Below are positions 9,191-17,602 of a stretch of DNA of 64,000 nucleotides, piece after piece. Position numbers and translations under genes: made by a program. Positions within the stretch are counted from its first letter, which is position 1; each line of letters starts with the position of its first letter. Source of the DNA: JBCAWW01 sp039024315 (GTDB taxonomy: Bacteria > Bacteroidota > Bacteroidia > J057). The stretch spans positions 24,798-88,797 of the forward strand of contig JBCCQN010000010.1 of the NCBI GenBank assembly GCA_039024315.1, read 5' to 3'. The notes under the pieces were generated by a model that searched no databases, had not been told where the DNA came from, and worked only from the letters and a program-made list of their open reading frames with translations.

Positions 9191-10378
9191 ATGTATACTT
9201 CTGTCGAATCTAATCTACAGGCTGAGCTCAAAGAAATTGAAGATGCTGGCCTCTATAAACGCGAACGTATTATCACCACTCCGCAGGCTGCCGAAATCAA
9301 GGCGCAACCAGGCGGAGAAGTGCTTAACTTTTGCGCAAATAACTACCTTGGCCTTTCTTCTCATCCAGAAGTGATAGAGGCTGCCAAGGCCGCCATTGAT
9401 ACGCATGGCTTTGGGATGTCTTCTGTCCGTTTTATTTGTGGGACGCAGGATATTCACAAGGAGCTAGAGCAAAAGATTGCTGCCTTTGTCGGTACCGAAG
9501 ATGCCATTCTCTACGCCGCTGCTTTTGACGCTAACGGGGGCTTATTTGAACCAATTTTGGGTAAGGAAGATGCGATCATCTCTGATGCCCTCAATCATGC
9601 CTCCATCATTGATGGTATTCGTCTTTGTAAGGCGCAGCGCCTGCGCTACAAAACCAATGATATGGCAGACCTAGAGCTACAATTGCAGGCTGCTTCAGGG
9701 GCCCGTCGTCGTCTGATCGCCACGGATGGCGTCTTTTCTATGGATGGTACCTTAGCTCAGCTTGACAAAATTTGTGATCTTGCTGATAAGTATGATGCCA
9801 TGGTGATGGTAGATGACTGCCATGCCAGTGGCTTTATCGGTAAGACGGGTCGCGGCACTGCCGAACACCATAATGTGCTCGGCCGAGTAGATATCATCAC
9901 CGGTACTTTTGGTAAGGCCTTAGGAGGGGCATCGGGTGGTTTTACCGCTGCTCGCAAAGAGATCGTGGAAATGCTGCGTCAGCGTTCACGCCCCTATTTG
10001 TTTTCCAATACGCTGGCTCCTGCCATCGTGGGAGCTTCGATCAAGGTTTTGGATATTCTTATGGCTTCGACTGAGCTACGGGATAAGCTGGAAAACAACG
10101 CTAAGTACTTCCGCAATGCCATGACCGAAGCAGGCTTTGACATTATCCCCGGTGAGACGCCAATCGTGCCCGTGATGTTGTATGATGCGAAGCTCTCACA
10201 GCAGTTTGCAGATGCCTTGTTAGCGGAAGGAATTTATGTCATCGGCTTTTTCTACCCAGTAGTACCTAAGGAGCAGGCTCGTATCCGAGTACAGATCTCT
10301 GCTGGGCATGAGCGTGATCATCTTGACAAAGCTGTAGCTGCTTTTATCAAAGTCGGCAAGAACTTAGGGGTGATTTAA
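9191..10378 (+). CDS. kbl: glycine C-acetyltransferase (2-amino-3-ketobutyrate CoA ligase)
   Basis: This 395-aa member of the alpha-oxoamine synthase family of PLP enzymes has the usual Kbl length. Visible landmarks are NYLGLSSHPEV near the N-terminus, the VDDCHASGFIG aspartate/histidine motif, and the PLP-binding K242 in GTFGKALGGASGG. It follows the putative tdh by 42 bp, so the two form the threonine-to-glycine pathway in one operon. A short REP-like repeat and then a terminator hairpin follow the stop. Confidence 0.95.
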   Translation: MYTSVESNLQAELKEIEDAGLYKRERIITTPQAAEIKAQPGGEVLNFCANNYLGLSSHPEVIEAAKAAIDTHGFGMSSVRFICGTQDIHKELEQKIAAFVGTEDAILYAAAFDANGGLFEPILGKEDAIISDALNHASIIDGIRLCKAQRLRYKTNDMADLELQLQAASGARRRLIATDGVFSMDGTLAQLDKICDLADKYDAMVMVDDCHASGFIGKTGRGTAEHHNVLGRVDIITGTFGKALGGASGGFTAARKEIVEMLRQRSRPYLFSNTLAPAIVGASIKVLDILMASTELRDKLENNAKYFRNAMTEAGFDIIPGETPIVPVMLYDAKLSQQFADALLAEGIYVIGFFYPVVPKEQARIRVQISAGHERDHLDKAVAAFIKVGKNLGVI

Positions 10379-10762
10379 GTAGATGGTTTCCGCTGCGCGG
10401 AACGATTATAATTGGAGGTTCGGCAGTTTTGTCGAACCTTTTTTTATTACCGCTGCGCGGAACGATTATCTCTAAGATCCCGGCTCTCGTAGCTCGGCCG
10501 GGATGACCTTTCGATAATATTTGATCGGCGTATGCAATACGCCGCTACAGTTAGCCAGATGTAGGGGCGTATTGCATACGCCCCAAGAGATATGCGTTCT
10601 GCGAAGCAAAGAACAAATAAAATTTCTTCGACTACGCTCAGAATGACAGAATGCTTATTTGTCTTCTTGATCCTGCAAAAACACCCTTGGTAGACACAAG
10701 CGTTCTGCGCAGCAGTAAACCCACAAAAAGCTGTCTAACTACTAAATACTGACTACTTGATA
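10379..10762. repeat. intergenic repeat cluster between kbl and a GNAT gene
   Basis: No gene is apparent in these 384 bp. The region holds four copies of the 3-nt-loop hairpin repeat (10391-10404, 10451-10464, 10594-10608, 10698-10718). There is also an inverted pair of perfect hairpins GGCGTAT-GCA-ATACGCC (10527-10543) and GGCGTAT-TGC-ATACGCC (core of 10564-10584). A stem ATCCCGGC/GCCGGGAT lies at 10477-10504, and one copy of the TTCTTCGACTACGCTCAG repeat at 10623-10650. Confidence 0.8.
10416..10446 (+). terminator. terminator of the tdh-kbl operon
   Basis: A stem AGGTTCG / CGAACCT with a 10-nt loop is followed by a T run at 10439-10445, 37 bp after the kbl stop. It lies between two repeat copies. 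Confidence 0.8.
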
Positions 10763-11332
10763 CTAGCTCCCTAGCACACTCTCTATCTCCGCTTGGCTCA
10801 ATTCGTTAATCCCCCGTGGCATAGCTGGGTCTTCATCTTTGGGATCGATGACAATCTGCCAAAAATCCACATCGTGCCAACGGCCCTTTTTAAAACCGAT
10901 ACGCTGGAAAACCTGCAGGTGATCAAAACCCATGCGATCGTGAAAACGTTGGCTGATCGGATTGGGGAGAGAAATGCCTGCATAGACTGTTTGAAAGCCT
11001 TGTAGCTTTAAGAGGGCTAGTAAGCGTCGGTAGAGGTTTTTGCCCAATCCTTTGCCTTGGGCGGCTGGACTGAGATAAATCGAAGATTCGGCGGACCAGC
11101 TATAGGCGGTGCGGTAGCGAAAACTACCTGCATAAGCATAGCCAATGACTTTGTTGTCTTCCACAGCTACGATCCAAGGATAGTGCTGCAGTGTCTTTCG
11201 GACACGCTGCCCAATTTCTGCCTGACTCGGGATCTCATATTCAAATGAGATGTGGGTGTCTTTTACAAAGGGTACGTATATCCCATGGATGTCGGCCACA
11301 TCCGATTCTTCTGCTAACCGAAAACTGATCAT
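10763..11332 (-). CDS. GNAT N-acetyltransferase, phosphinothricin acetyltransferase-like
   Basis: This 189-aa protein is a full GNAT fold. It begins ISFRLAEESDVADIHGIYVPFV, carries the acetyl-CoA loop SPAAQGKGLGKNLYRRLL, and ends with the FHDRMGFDHLQVFQRIGFKKGRWHDV stretch typical of the Pat/MddA group that acetylates phosphinothricin or methionine sulfoximine. The natural substrate is not known. The stop lies just inside the repeat-rich region downstream, and a NUDIX gene ends 25 bp upstream of its start on the same strand's other side. Confidence 0.85.
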   Translation of the reverse strand: MISFRLAEESDVADIHGIYVPFVKDTHISFEYEIPSQAEIGQRVRKTLQHYPWIVAVEDNKVIGYAYAGSFRYRTAYSWSAESSIYLSPAAQGKGLGKNLYRRLLALLKLQGFQTVYAGISLPNPISQRFHDRMGFDHLQVFQRIGFKKGRWHDVDFWQIVIDPKDEDPAMPRGINELSQAEIESVLGS

Positions 11333-11357
11333 GGCCTAAAAATAAAATTTCATCCGT

Positions 11358-11786
11358 TTAGATCATATCCAAAATGCCCGCTGGATACAAACGTGCTTTT
11401 TTGCGGCGAAATTCTTTTAAGGGTTTCCAGACAGCTCTGAAAGCTTGGCCGTGCTTATCAGTACCTTGTATTTCTAGTTGTTGATAGGGGTTTTTATCGG
11501 CAAACTCTCCTTCAAACATAAATACAATGGCATGATCTTGACTTTCTCCTCGGCGAGATACTTGTTCTGAAGGGCCTAGAAAAGTAAGGTTTTTGATCTC
11601 TTCCCCGAGTTCATCGCGAATTTCTCGGCGTACAGCTTCCCAACTGTATTCGCCAAAATGTAGTGAGCCCCCAATGGGTTGAAAATAAGTCTCCTGATTT
11701 TCAACATCTATGCCTTCCCTGACCAGTATTTTGTCATCCTTACGGAAAATGCATAGCGCAAGGGGGCGTATGCTTCCTTTTATCAT
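11358..11786 (-). CDS. NUDIX hydrolase
   Basis: The protein is 142 aa from the ATG at 11786, which starts MIKGSIRPLALCIFRKDDKILV as usual for the family; an upstream in-frame start would only add an unconserved tail. The Nudix box is GGSLHFGEYSWEAVRREIRD followed by ELGEEI, with the metal-binding RE..DE residues in place. The family cleaves nucleoside diphosphates linked to another moiety; the substrate is not predictable here. The gene precedes the GNAT gene on the same strand by 25 bp, so cotranscription is likely. Confidence 0.87.
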   Translation of the reverse strand: MIKGSIRPLALCIFRKDDKILVREGIDVENQETYFQPIGGSLHFGEYSWEAVRREIRDELGEEIKNLTFLGPSEQVSRRGESQDHAIVFMFEGEFADKNPYQQLEIQGTDKHGQAFRAVWKPLKEFRRKKARLYPAGILDMI

Positions 11787-11972
11787 GGCAAGGTCAAAGT
11801 AAAGTTTGAGACAAAGGTTATGATACAATTATATGCAAACTTACAGGCAATAAAAGGACCTAAGCTGGGGAAGTGTTACAAACTCCGATTTGCCATTTGG
11901 GGCAGGTCTACGGATTTGCATCTGTCGGTAACGGAAAATATGCGCCCTTTATTGCATGAATGGTCAAAAATC

Positions 11973-12779
11973 TTACATCTCATCCAAGACCGATTGGACC
12001 ATATTTTTCAAACTTACGTCTCCAGCTGTCATGATCCGAAAGGGCCAGTTTTCTTGCATAGGTAGGTCTTGTATGATGCCTCGGCGGTTTTTACCCTGCT
12101 GCGCAGAACGCTTCACTCGCTCTTCAAAATCTTGGAGAAATGCAAGCTTATTGGCTAAGTGCTTTTTGCCGTGTTTGAAACGGGGATTGTGGGCGCAAAA
12201 CAGTACCTCAAAATCTAATTGCAGCAAGCGTTCGATGGTGCGGATTTGTTGACCGACGCTTTCCCCCGACTTAAAGACCTTGATCTTGTCTGCAATATAG
12301 ATGTCTCCCGCAAAGAGCCAGCCTTCTTCGGCCACATAAAGGCATTGGTGATCTCGGGCGTGGCCGGGACTGGGCAGCATTTGAAAGGTATAGTGCTCAG
12401 TGGTAAGCATATCCTCCATTTTGTGGAGGTGAGCGATCTCCGGTCTCCCAAAGAAAAAGCGCTGATAGGGCAAGACGGGTACTCCTTCGGCCACGATGTT
12501 GAGCGTCATCGGGGAACCAAAGAGAGGGACTTTGAACTCTTTCTGGACCCAATCTGCATTGCCGCTATGGTCTTCATGGTGATGGGTCAAGACACATTGT
12601 CGTAGGGTATGTTCCCTTAAGAAGGCTCCCAGCTCTTTGCGCGCGTGGCGCATAGAAGTATCGATCAGCAGGCCGTCTATGAGATAGCAGTTTACCGCCA
12701 CCCCTGCTAGACCAAAGCTTTTTCGCTGGGCTCTAAAGATATCGACTGGACCGTGTGAATAGCGCTGACTTAAGATCAA
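11973..12779 (-). CDS. metallo-beta-lactamase-fold hydrolase
   Basis: This 268-aa protein has the MBL metal site: LTHHHEDHSG (HxHxDH) near residue 60, PSGHARDH-like PSPGHARDHQ further on, an aspartate in LFAGDIYI, and a late histidine in LFCAHNPRF. It starts within the stop of the upstream metallopeptidase gene (4-bp ATGA overlap), suggesting translational coupling. The substrate is unknown; the arrangement suits a glyoxalase II-like or general hydrolase. A copy of the REP-like repeat (12096-12113) is inside the coding sequence and is read as KRSAQQG in the C-terminal region. Confidence 0.85.
   Translation of the reverse strand: MILSQRYSHGPVDIFRAQRKSFGLAGVAVNCYLIDGLLIDTSMRHARKELGAFLREHTLRQCVLTHHHEDHSGNADWVQKEFKVPLFGSPMTLNIVAEGVPVLPYQRFFFGRPEIAHLHKMEDMLTTEHYTFQMLPSPGHARDHQCLYVAEEGWLFAGDIYIADKIKVFKSGESVGQQIRTIERLLQLDFEVLFCAHNPRFKHGKKHLANKLAFLQDFEERVKRSAQQGKNRRGIIQDLPMQENWPFRIMTAGDVSLKNMVQSVLDEM
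12096..12113 (+). repeat. REP-like hairpin repeat inside a coding sequence
   Basis: CTGCTGCGCAGAACGCTT is identical to the intergenic repeat consensus (hairpin CTGC-TGC-GCAG plus AACGCTT tail) but lies within the MBL-fold hydrolase gene. Confidence 0.7.
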
Positions 12780-14590
12780 TCGTTTTGGATTATCAGTTTT
12801 TTCGTCCCCACTGGGAAATCACCTTGCCAAAGTTGCACAAAATAAACTCCTGAGGGCAAATCCAACGTGATATCGTTGACGCCAGTCTCTATGTCCTGAC
12901 GAGCTATTTCACGCCCATGTAGATCGATCAGTCGCATTTCTGCTTTAGTAGGCGTCTCCCATTGGATTTGCCAGTTCTGCGCAGCAGGATTAGGAAATAA
13001 CTGCCAAGCGGGAATCACAATCTCTGGTTCGATAGCGACAAAAATACTGCACTCCATGCCGGTGAGTAGGTCGCGATCACAAAAAGCCTCGGAAATGACG
13101 CCTACATGCGCTCCGTTGTAAAGCATAGAGTCAGCGTCAATAAAGAGTCTCGCCGCATCAGGCAGGCTCATATTGGTAACATTGCTATACATCTCTTGGA
13201 GCATGACGCTCATGACGACACTATCACTAAGTTGCTCCTTCATTTGCACCAGTGAAGAGGCCCAAATTTCTCCATAGGCATAGATGCTGCTACTGGTAGG
13301 GGGATAGGTGCGATTGGTATTGACGACTCTGCCCGGCCAAAATTCGTTGTGCCCGTCCCAGTTATATATGTTTTCCTTATCGAAGCTAGATTTTTGACTT
13401 GAATAAGTGGCCGCAAAGAAGTCTCCAATACCTTCATCAAGTCCTCTTCTTTCATTGCCAACAAGGGTAAATGGGCTCGCGGCAAACGATAGATAATGCC
13501 CAAACTCATGAATGATTACGTCGGCATCTTCGGCATCATCTACGCCGCCATCCCCAAATGTCAGGGTGGGATTGCCGCCATTTTCAGCAAATGCAGAATT
13601 GTCAGAATTACCTCTGCCATGGGGATCTGCCCTCACCGGAGCATTGTTGTGCCGCAGATTGGTAAAACCCAAACGTTCGACATAGCGATGAAAGCTGTCA
13701 ATATGAAAGTAAACCATCACATCTTCAAAGGAATTACTGTCGCGCTGAAAGAAAAACTCTCCATTTGGACTAGTAGCTGGCGGTACCGGAAAAGGAGCGA
13801 GATCTAGTATTTCGACATAAGGGCCTCTGAGGTGAAATCTATTATTTTCGTAAGTGATGTTTTTGAGGATCACGGTATCCATTAAGCTATCAAAGATGGG
13901 AGCATGCTGATCGCCGTTATCGGTAAAGGACACGCCATAGGCTACTTCACCAGTGGTGCAAGGATCTGGGAAAAATACTCGTCCTACTCCACTCGTATCT
14001 TTGCCACTCAATGGGCGACCAAAATAAGCAGCCATATCGGCTCTTTTGACCTCTTTACCATTACGGGCATCGATGAGCACTTCGTAGTTTGTGATCTTGC
14101 CTGTTGATTGGGTAGTGATGCGATAAATTGGAATCGCTTTTTCCCCCCGTATGAGATAGCGAGACTCCTTGAGGATAGAATAAGCGGAAGCCGTTTCCCC
14201 CAAAATGGGACCGAGCAGGTCAGCATCATAGACAAAGCCCTCAGCCGCGACGGTACTAAAACGCTCCAGACTACCTACGATAGAGCTAAGACGCCCAGAT
14301 TTATACAGATTGACTTTGAGATTGGCTTCGTGTATCGGATATCCATTTAAGGTCTGTTGAAAATAGTAATGAATACCACCAGGGCTACGTTTTACCTCGA
14401 CCAAATTTAAATCAGTCTGAGTTTCGGCTAAAACGGGATACCAAAACTTAAGTTGTTGGATTATAGCGTTCACCGAAGGCTGAGGCCCAAAATCATAACT
14501 TATCTTACGGTAGGTGTCTTGCGCTTGAAGACCAAAGCCGGAGACAAGAAAAATTATGAAAAGACTATAGACTGCGATACGATTATTCAT
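12776..14590 (-). CDS. secreted M4/M36-like metallopeptidase with T9SS sorting domain
   Basis: This 604-aa protein starts with a signal peptide (IAVYSLFIIFLVSGFGLQAQ). It continues with an FTP-like propeptide region (IHYYFQQTLNGYPIHEANLKV near 75-95) and a gluzincin catalytic domain with H361-E362-FG-H365 and a downstream glutamate in RRGLDEGIGDFF. The C-terminal ~85 residues (LFPNPAAQNWQIQW... ending VGTKKLIIQND) are a T9SS sorting domain, so the enzyme should be exported and attached to the surface. It overlaps the YigZ-family gene by 8 bp upstream and the MBL gene by 4 bp downstream, a tight three-gene operon. The M36 (fungalysin) side fits better than classical thermolysin, but I cannot settle that. 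Confidence 0.85.
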   Translation of the reverse strand: MNNRIAVYSLFIIFLVSGFGLQAQDTYRKISYDFGPQPSVNAIIQQLKFWYPVLAETQTDLNLVEVKRSPGGIHYYFQQTLNGYPIHEANLKVNLYKSGRLSSIVGSLERFSTVAAEGFVYDADLLGPILGETASAYSILKESRYLIRGEKAIPIYRITTQSTGKITNYEVLIDARNGKEVKRADMAAYFGRPLSGKDTSGVGRVFFPDPCTTGEVAYGVSFTDNGDQHAPIFDSLMDTVILKNITYENNRFHLRGPYVEILDLAPFPVPPATSPNGEFFFQRDSNSFEDVMVYFHIDSFHRYVERLGFTNLRHNNAPVRADPHGRGNSDNSAFAENGGNPTLTFGDGGVDDAEDADVIIHEFGHYLSFAASPFTLVGNERRGLDEGIGDFFAATYSSQKSSFDKENIYNWDGHNEFWPGRVVNTNRTYPPTSSSIYAYGEIWASSLVQMKEQLSDSVVMSVMLQEMYSNVTNMSLPDAARLFIDADSMLYNGAHVGVISEAFCDRDLLTGMECSIFVAIEPEIVIPAWQLFPNPAAQNWQIQWETPTKAEMRLIDLHGREIARQDIETGVNDITLDLPSGVYFVQLWQGDFPVGTKKLIIQND

Positions 14591-15191
14591 CCACTTCTAA
14601 TATTTTAGGGCTAAACTGCTCGTTTTCGAGCCTTGCCTTTACTTGGGAAAATATTTCTTCTTTTACGGCTAAATGCTGCTGACAGATATCCGTATAATTA
14701 GCAGAGACTACTTCAAATTCAAAGGGATGCAAGATCCGATTGAGGGCGGAGGTGCGTTCATAGCCAAAGGTCAACTCAAAATGTACCCGTTGGATAATCG
14801 CTACTTTTTCTGCCTCCTCAAGGGCAAGCTCTGCTGCGGTACGGTATGCTTCAATTAACCCTCGCATCCCCAACTTTGTTCCTCCAAAATAGCGTACGAC
14901 TACCACTAGTGTGTCGGTCAGTTCAAAAGAGCGAATAGCTGCAAGTATGGGAGTACCTGCGCTATGAGAAGGCTCACCATCATCATTGGCATAGCTAGTT
15001 TCTGCCTTGGCCCCTAATCGATAGGCCGTGCAATGGTGACGAGCGTCGTGATACTCTTTTTTGACCGCTTGAATCTGCGCATCCACTTCTGAGAGCTCCC
15101 TCAACGGAAACGCAAAGGCAAAGAAGCGCGACCCACGATCTTTATATACGCCCGAACCCTTTGAGACAATGCGGTATAGCTGTTCTTTCAT
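14583..15191 (-). CDS. YigZ/IMPACT family protein
   Basis: The 202-aa protein from the ATG at 15191 (MKEQLYRIVSKGSG) shows the UPF0029/IMPACT N-domain with DARHHCTAYRLG, followed by NDDGEPSHSAGTPIL and VVVVRYFGGTKLGMRGLIEAY, all hallmark YigZ motifs. A C-terminal DUF1949-like domain follows. Upstream in-frame codons (MFWKMSLIARNF...) are not conserved and are rejected as the start. It is the first gene of an operon with the metallopeptidase (8-bp overlap). The family has been linked to translation control in eukaryotes; the bacterial role is unclear. Confidence 0.9.
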   Translation of the reverse strand: MKEQLYRIVSKGSGVYKDRGSRFFAFAFPLRELSEVDAQIQAVKKEYHDARHHCTAYRLGAKAETSYANDDGEPSHSAGTPILAAIRSFELTDTLVVVVRYFGGTKLGMRGLIEAYRTAAELALEEAEKVAIIQRVHFELTFGYERTSALNRILHPFEFEVVSANYTDICQQHLAVKEEIFSQVKARLENEQFSPKILEVDE

Positions 15192-15274
15192 AAGCAGCAC
15201 GAAATTTCTCGCTATCAGGGACATTTTCCAAAACACTTACTTCCTAGATTCAAGCTGATATTGTATTTTCCGCT

Positions 15275-16459
15275 ATGAATCCAGACGTTCGGCGCACTGC
15301 CCTTATCACCATTACAATCATTTTCACGATTCTCCTACTTCTTGGGTTGGGATGGATGGTTTCCAAATTTGCAGCGGTGATCGCCTATGTGGCGATTGCG
15401 GCGGTTTTATCCTTGATGGGTCGTCCGATATTGAAGCAGCTGAGCAAAATCAGTATTAAGGGTCGCCACTTGCCAGATAGTTTGAAATCGATCCTGACGA
15501 TATTGATTTTATTCGGCACTTTTAGCCTCATCTTTGCACTAACCTTGCCTCCCCTTCTTTCTCAGACCAAAAACTTACAAGACAAATTAAGTGTCGAGGC
15601 AATTTCTGAGGGCTTAGAGGAGCCCTTAGCAGGCATTGAATCCTTTTTGAGAAAGTATGATCTGGTTGATTTAGGGCCAGAAAGCAAAATCTCCCCTAGC
15701 AATATGTCTGGATTAAGCACCGACGAAAAGCGCAACGCTATCGTTGAATATGTGCTGGAAAATATTGCTAGCATCTTAGATACAGCCCGAATTTCTAATG
15801 TAGTCAACGGGATTATTGGTTTTACGGGTGACTTTTTGATTGGCTTGTTTTCAGTGCTATTTATTCTTTTTTTCTTCCTCAAGGAGACCAATTTATTGTA
15901 TGGAGGCGTTCGGGCTTTGACACCGATTGATTATCGCGATGAACTAGATAAAATCTTATCCTCGAGTAAAAATCTGCTAACTCGCTACTTCATTGGGGTG
16001 GTAGTAGAGGTCTTATTGGTTGGTTTATTGATTTCGCTTGGCTTGAGTATGTTGAATGTCAAAAATGCCTTTGTGATTGGCTTCTTTGCGGGCCTCTTCA
16101 ATGTGATCCCTTATTTGGGGCCGCTTATCGGGGCTGTATTGGGGCTTAGCCTGACCGTAATAGGAGGATTAGATATGGATTTTTATAGTGAGATGGTGCC
16201 TCTATTACTTAAGGTGTCGGTCGTGTTTTTGGTAGTGCAAATGATAGACAACTTTGTATTTCAGCCCTTTATCTATTCTAGTAGTGTCAAAGCCCATCCG
16301 CTCGAAATCTTCATTGTGATCCTACTGGCCGGTAATATGGCGGGAGTAGGAGGGATGATCCTAGCGATTCCGACCTATACCATCTTGCGGGTAATCGCGC
16401 GCGAATTTTTCAATAATTATGAAGCGGTGCGAGCCATCACGCGCAACATCGAAAGTTAG
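15275..16459 (+). CDS. AI-2E family transporter (PerM-type permease)
   Basis: This 394-aa membrane protein has the AI-2E/PerM layout: two or three N-terminal helices, a hydrophilic loop at about 100-175, and a C-terminal block of helices with FFAGLFNVIPYLGPLIGAVLG near 270. The motif QPFIYSSSVKAHPLEIFIVILLAG is typical of the family. Members have been proposed to export autoinducer-2 or to act as Na+/H+ antiporters; the substrate here is open. It overlaps the convergent GNAT gene by 4 bp at its stop. Confidence 0.9.
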   Translation: MNPDVRRTALITITIIFTILLLLGLGWMVSKFAAVIAYVAIAAVLSLMGRPILKQLSKISIKGRHLPDSLKSILTILILFGTFSLIFALTLPPLLSQTKNLQDKLSVEAISEGLEEPLAGIESFLRKYDLVDLGPESKISPSNMSGLSTDEKRNAIVEYVLENIASILDTARISNVVNGIIGFTGDFLIGLFSVLFILFFFLKETNLLYGGVRALTPIDYRDELDKILSSSKNLLTRYFIGVVVEVLLVGLLISLGLSMLNVKNAFVIGFFAGLFNVIPYLGPLIGAVLGLSLTVIGGLDMDFYSEMVPLLLKVSVVFLVVQMIDNFVFQPFIYSSSVKAHPLEIFIVILLAGNMAGVGGMILAIPTYTILRVIAREFFNNYEAVRAITRNIES

Positions 16460-16887
16460 CGCAAAAATTTGTGCATGAGGTATTTACTCCCTCTATCTTC
16501 CTTGATCTCATATCCTATACGGTGATACAACTTGAGTGCAGGGCTACTTTTAAAAACGCTTAGTCGCATCTCTTGATGACCTGCCTGTTTACATGCTAGT
16601 TCTAGCCAAGATAGGACGCGACTCCCAATCCCTTTTTTTCGGTAAAGGGAGGCAATTTGTATGGAGTCAATATAGGGTAGTCCCTTCTTTTTGCTCGTAT
16701 GTACGAAGCCGACTTTCTCTTGGTTAAGCCATATGATCCAAGCGTCCCCTTTGGCTAGCTCTTTGAGGTAGCGATCTGGATCCCAATTTATCCCAAAGGC
16801 TGCAAAATAGGAGCCCATATTTTCTTCCATCAGGTCGTTACAGTATGAAAAATCTGCTGCTTGATAAGGACGATAGTATAATTGCAT
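16456..16887 (-). CDS. GNAT family N-acetyltransferase
   Basis: This 143-aa single-domain GNAT begins MQLYYRPYQAADFSYCNDLM. It has the substrate strand KVGFVHTSKKKGLPYIDSIQIASLYRKKGIGSRVL, with the acetyl-CoA loop RKKGIG, and ends KLYHRIGYEIKED. The length is normal for the family; the substrate is unknown. The stop overlaps that of the convergent AI-2E permease by 4 bp. Confidence 0.85.
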   Translation of the reverse strand: MQLYYRPYQAADFSYCNDLMEENMGSYFAAFGINWDPDRYLKELAKGDAWIIWLNQEKVGFVHTSKKKGLPYIDSIQIASLYRKKGIGSRVLSWLELACKQAGHQEMRLSVFKSSPALKLYHRIGYEIKEDRGSKYLMHKFLR

Positions 16888-17221
16888 GTTGAAATTTGAC
16901 TAACTGGATGAGCCATAAAAAGTATTGGGTATAGTGGGCAAAGAAAAGTGTCTTTTTGAGATCTGAAAGGTCTTTTTGTTTTTTATCCGAAAGCTTTCGG
17001 GACGCGGAACGCTTAGTTTTGTTTTAAGTACTGAGACAATAGCATCCAGTATTAAGACCTAAGGAATTGGGGTGATACGGTCTAGCAAGATCCTTCTTCT
17101 CTCTACTTAAAAGCATTCAAATCCCCGCCGAAGGAGAACAAAAACTGAGCGTTCTGCGCAGCAGTAATCTCCTAGTCTGAACGTCTATAGACTTTCTGGA
17201 GAAATACTTTCGAATTAACAT
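16888..17221. repeat. intergenic stretch with two repeat copies and a palindrome
   Basis: I see no gene in these 334 bp. The perfect palindrome CCGAAAGCTTTCGG at 16987-17000 runs directly into GACGCGGAACGCTTAG, a repeat tail. A second repeat copy (GAGCGTTCTGCGCAGCAG) lies at 17147-17164 in the opposite orientation, so the two form an inverted pair. The rest is unremarkable. Confidence 0.7.
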
Positions 17222-17461
17222 TCAGGCAAAATATTGGCGCAATTCAAGTTCTGATTTTTGTTCTTGAAGGGAGGGGGCCTTGGCAAATTTGCGCGGATTG
17301 CCACACATAAAACAGGAGCAAGGCTTGGGAGTATTGATCAGCAGATGCGATTTGCTGTTTTCTGCTAGATCTCCCCCCCAATAATGTTTACGTTTTTGCT
17401 TGAGTCGGTCGCGATGATGGCGTCGTAGGGCTCGTCTTCGATTTTTGAAATCAAAACTCAT
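17222..17461 (-). CDS. small conserved basic protein with CxCxxC motif
   Basis: This 79-aa protein is rich in arginine, lysine and histidine in its first 30 residues (NRRRALRRHHRDRLKQKRKHYWGG). It then has TPKPCSCFMCGNPRKFA, a CxCxxCGNPRK motif that could bind one metal ion together with the histidines. I recall small proteins with this RHH...KRKHYW...CSCxMCGNPRK pattern in many bacteria, without a known function; that is memory, not a search. A nucleic-acid-binding role is a reasonable guess from the charge. It stands alone between two repeat-bearing gaps. Confidence 0.75.
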   Translation of the reverse strand: MSFDFKNRRRALRRHHRDRLKQKRKHYWGGDLAENSKSHLLINTPKPCSCFMCGNPRKFAKAPSLQEQKSELELRQYFA

Positions 17462-17551
17462 GTGTCTCTAGCTTATCTGCCATAAATACGTAAACTGAGC
17501 TAAGATTGGTTGCCGAAGGCGAAATTATTCGATATAAAGAGTAAAGCCGCC

Positions 17552-17571
17552 GCGTTCTGCGAAGCAGAACG
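17552..17571. repeat. REP-like hairpin repeat, symmetric copy
   Basis: GCGTTCTGCGAAGCAGAACG is a near-perfect hairpin (CGTTCTGC-GAA-GCAGAACG) in which both flanks carry the GAACG tail, so one copy reads as the element on either strand. Confidence 0.75.
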
Positions 17572-17602
17572 AACGACGACTTTATGCCAAAACTGGAAAG
17601 TT

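Noticed and set aside
10379..10762. CRISPR array from repeated short sequences
   Set aside because: The copies are not regularly spaced, occur in both orientations and lack spacers of constant size; no cas genes are near.
11820..12065. 81-codon plus-strand frame between the NUDIX and MBL genes
   Set aside because: No family resemblance, and half of it overlaps the end of the MBL-fold gene on the other strand.
12975..12995. GTTCTGCGCAGCAGG in the metallopeptidase gene as another repeat copy
   Set aside because: It codes for the conserved NPAAQNW sorting-domain region and lacks the GAACGCTT tail.
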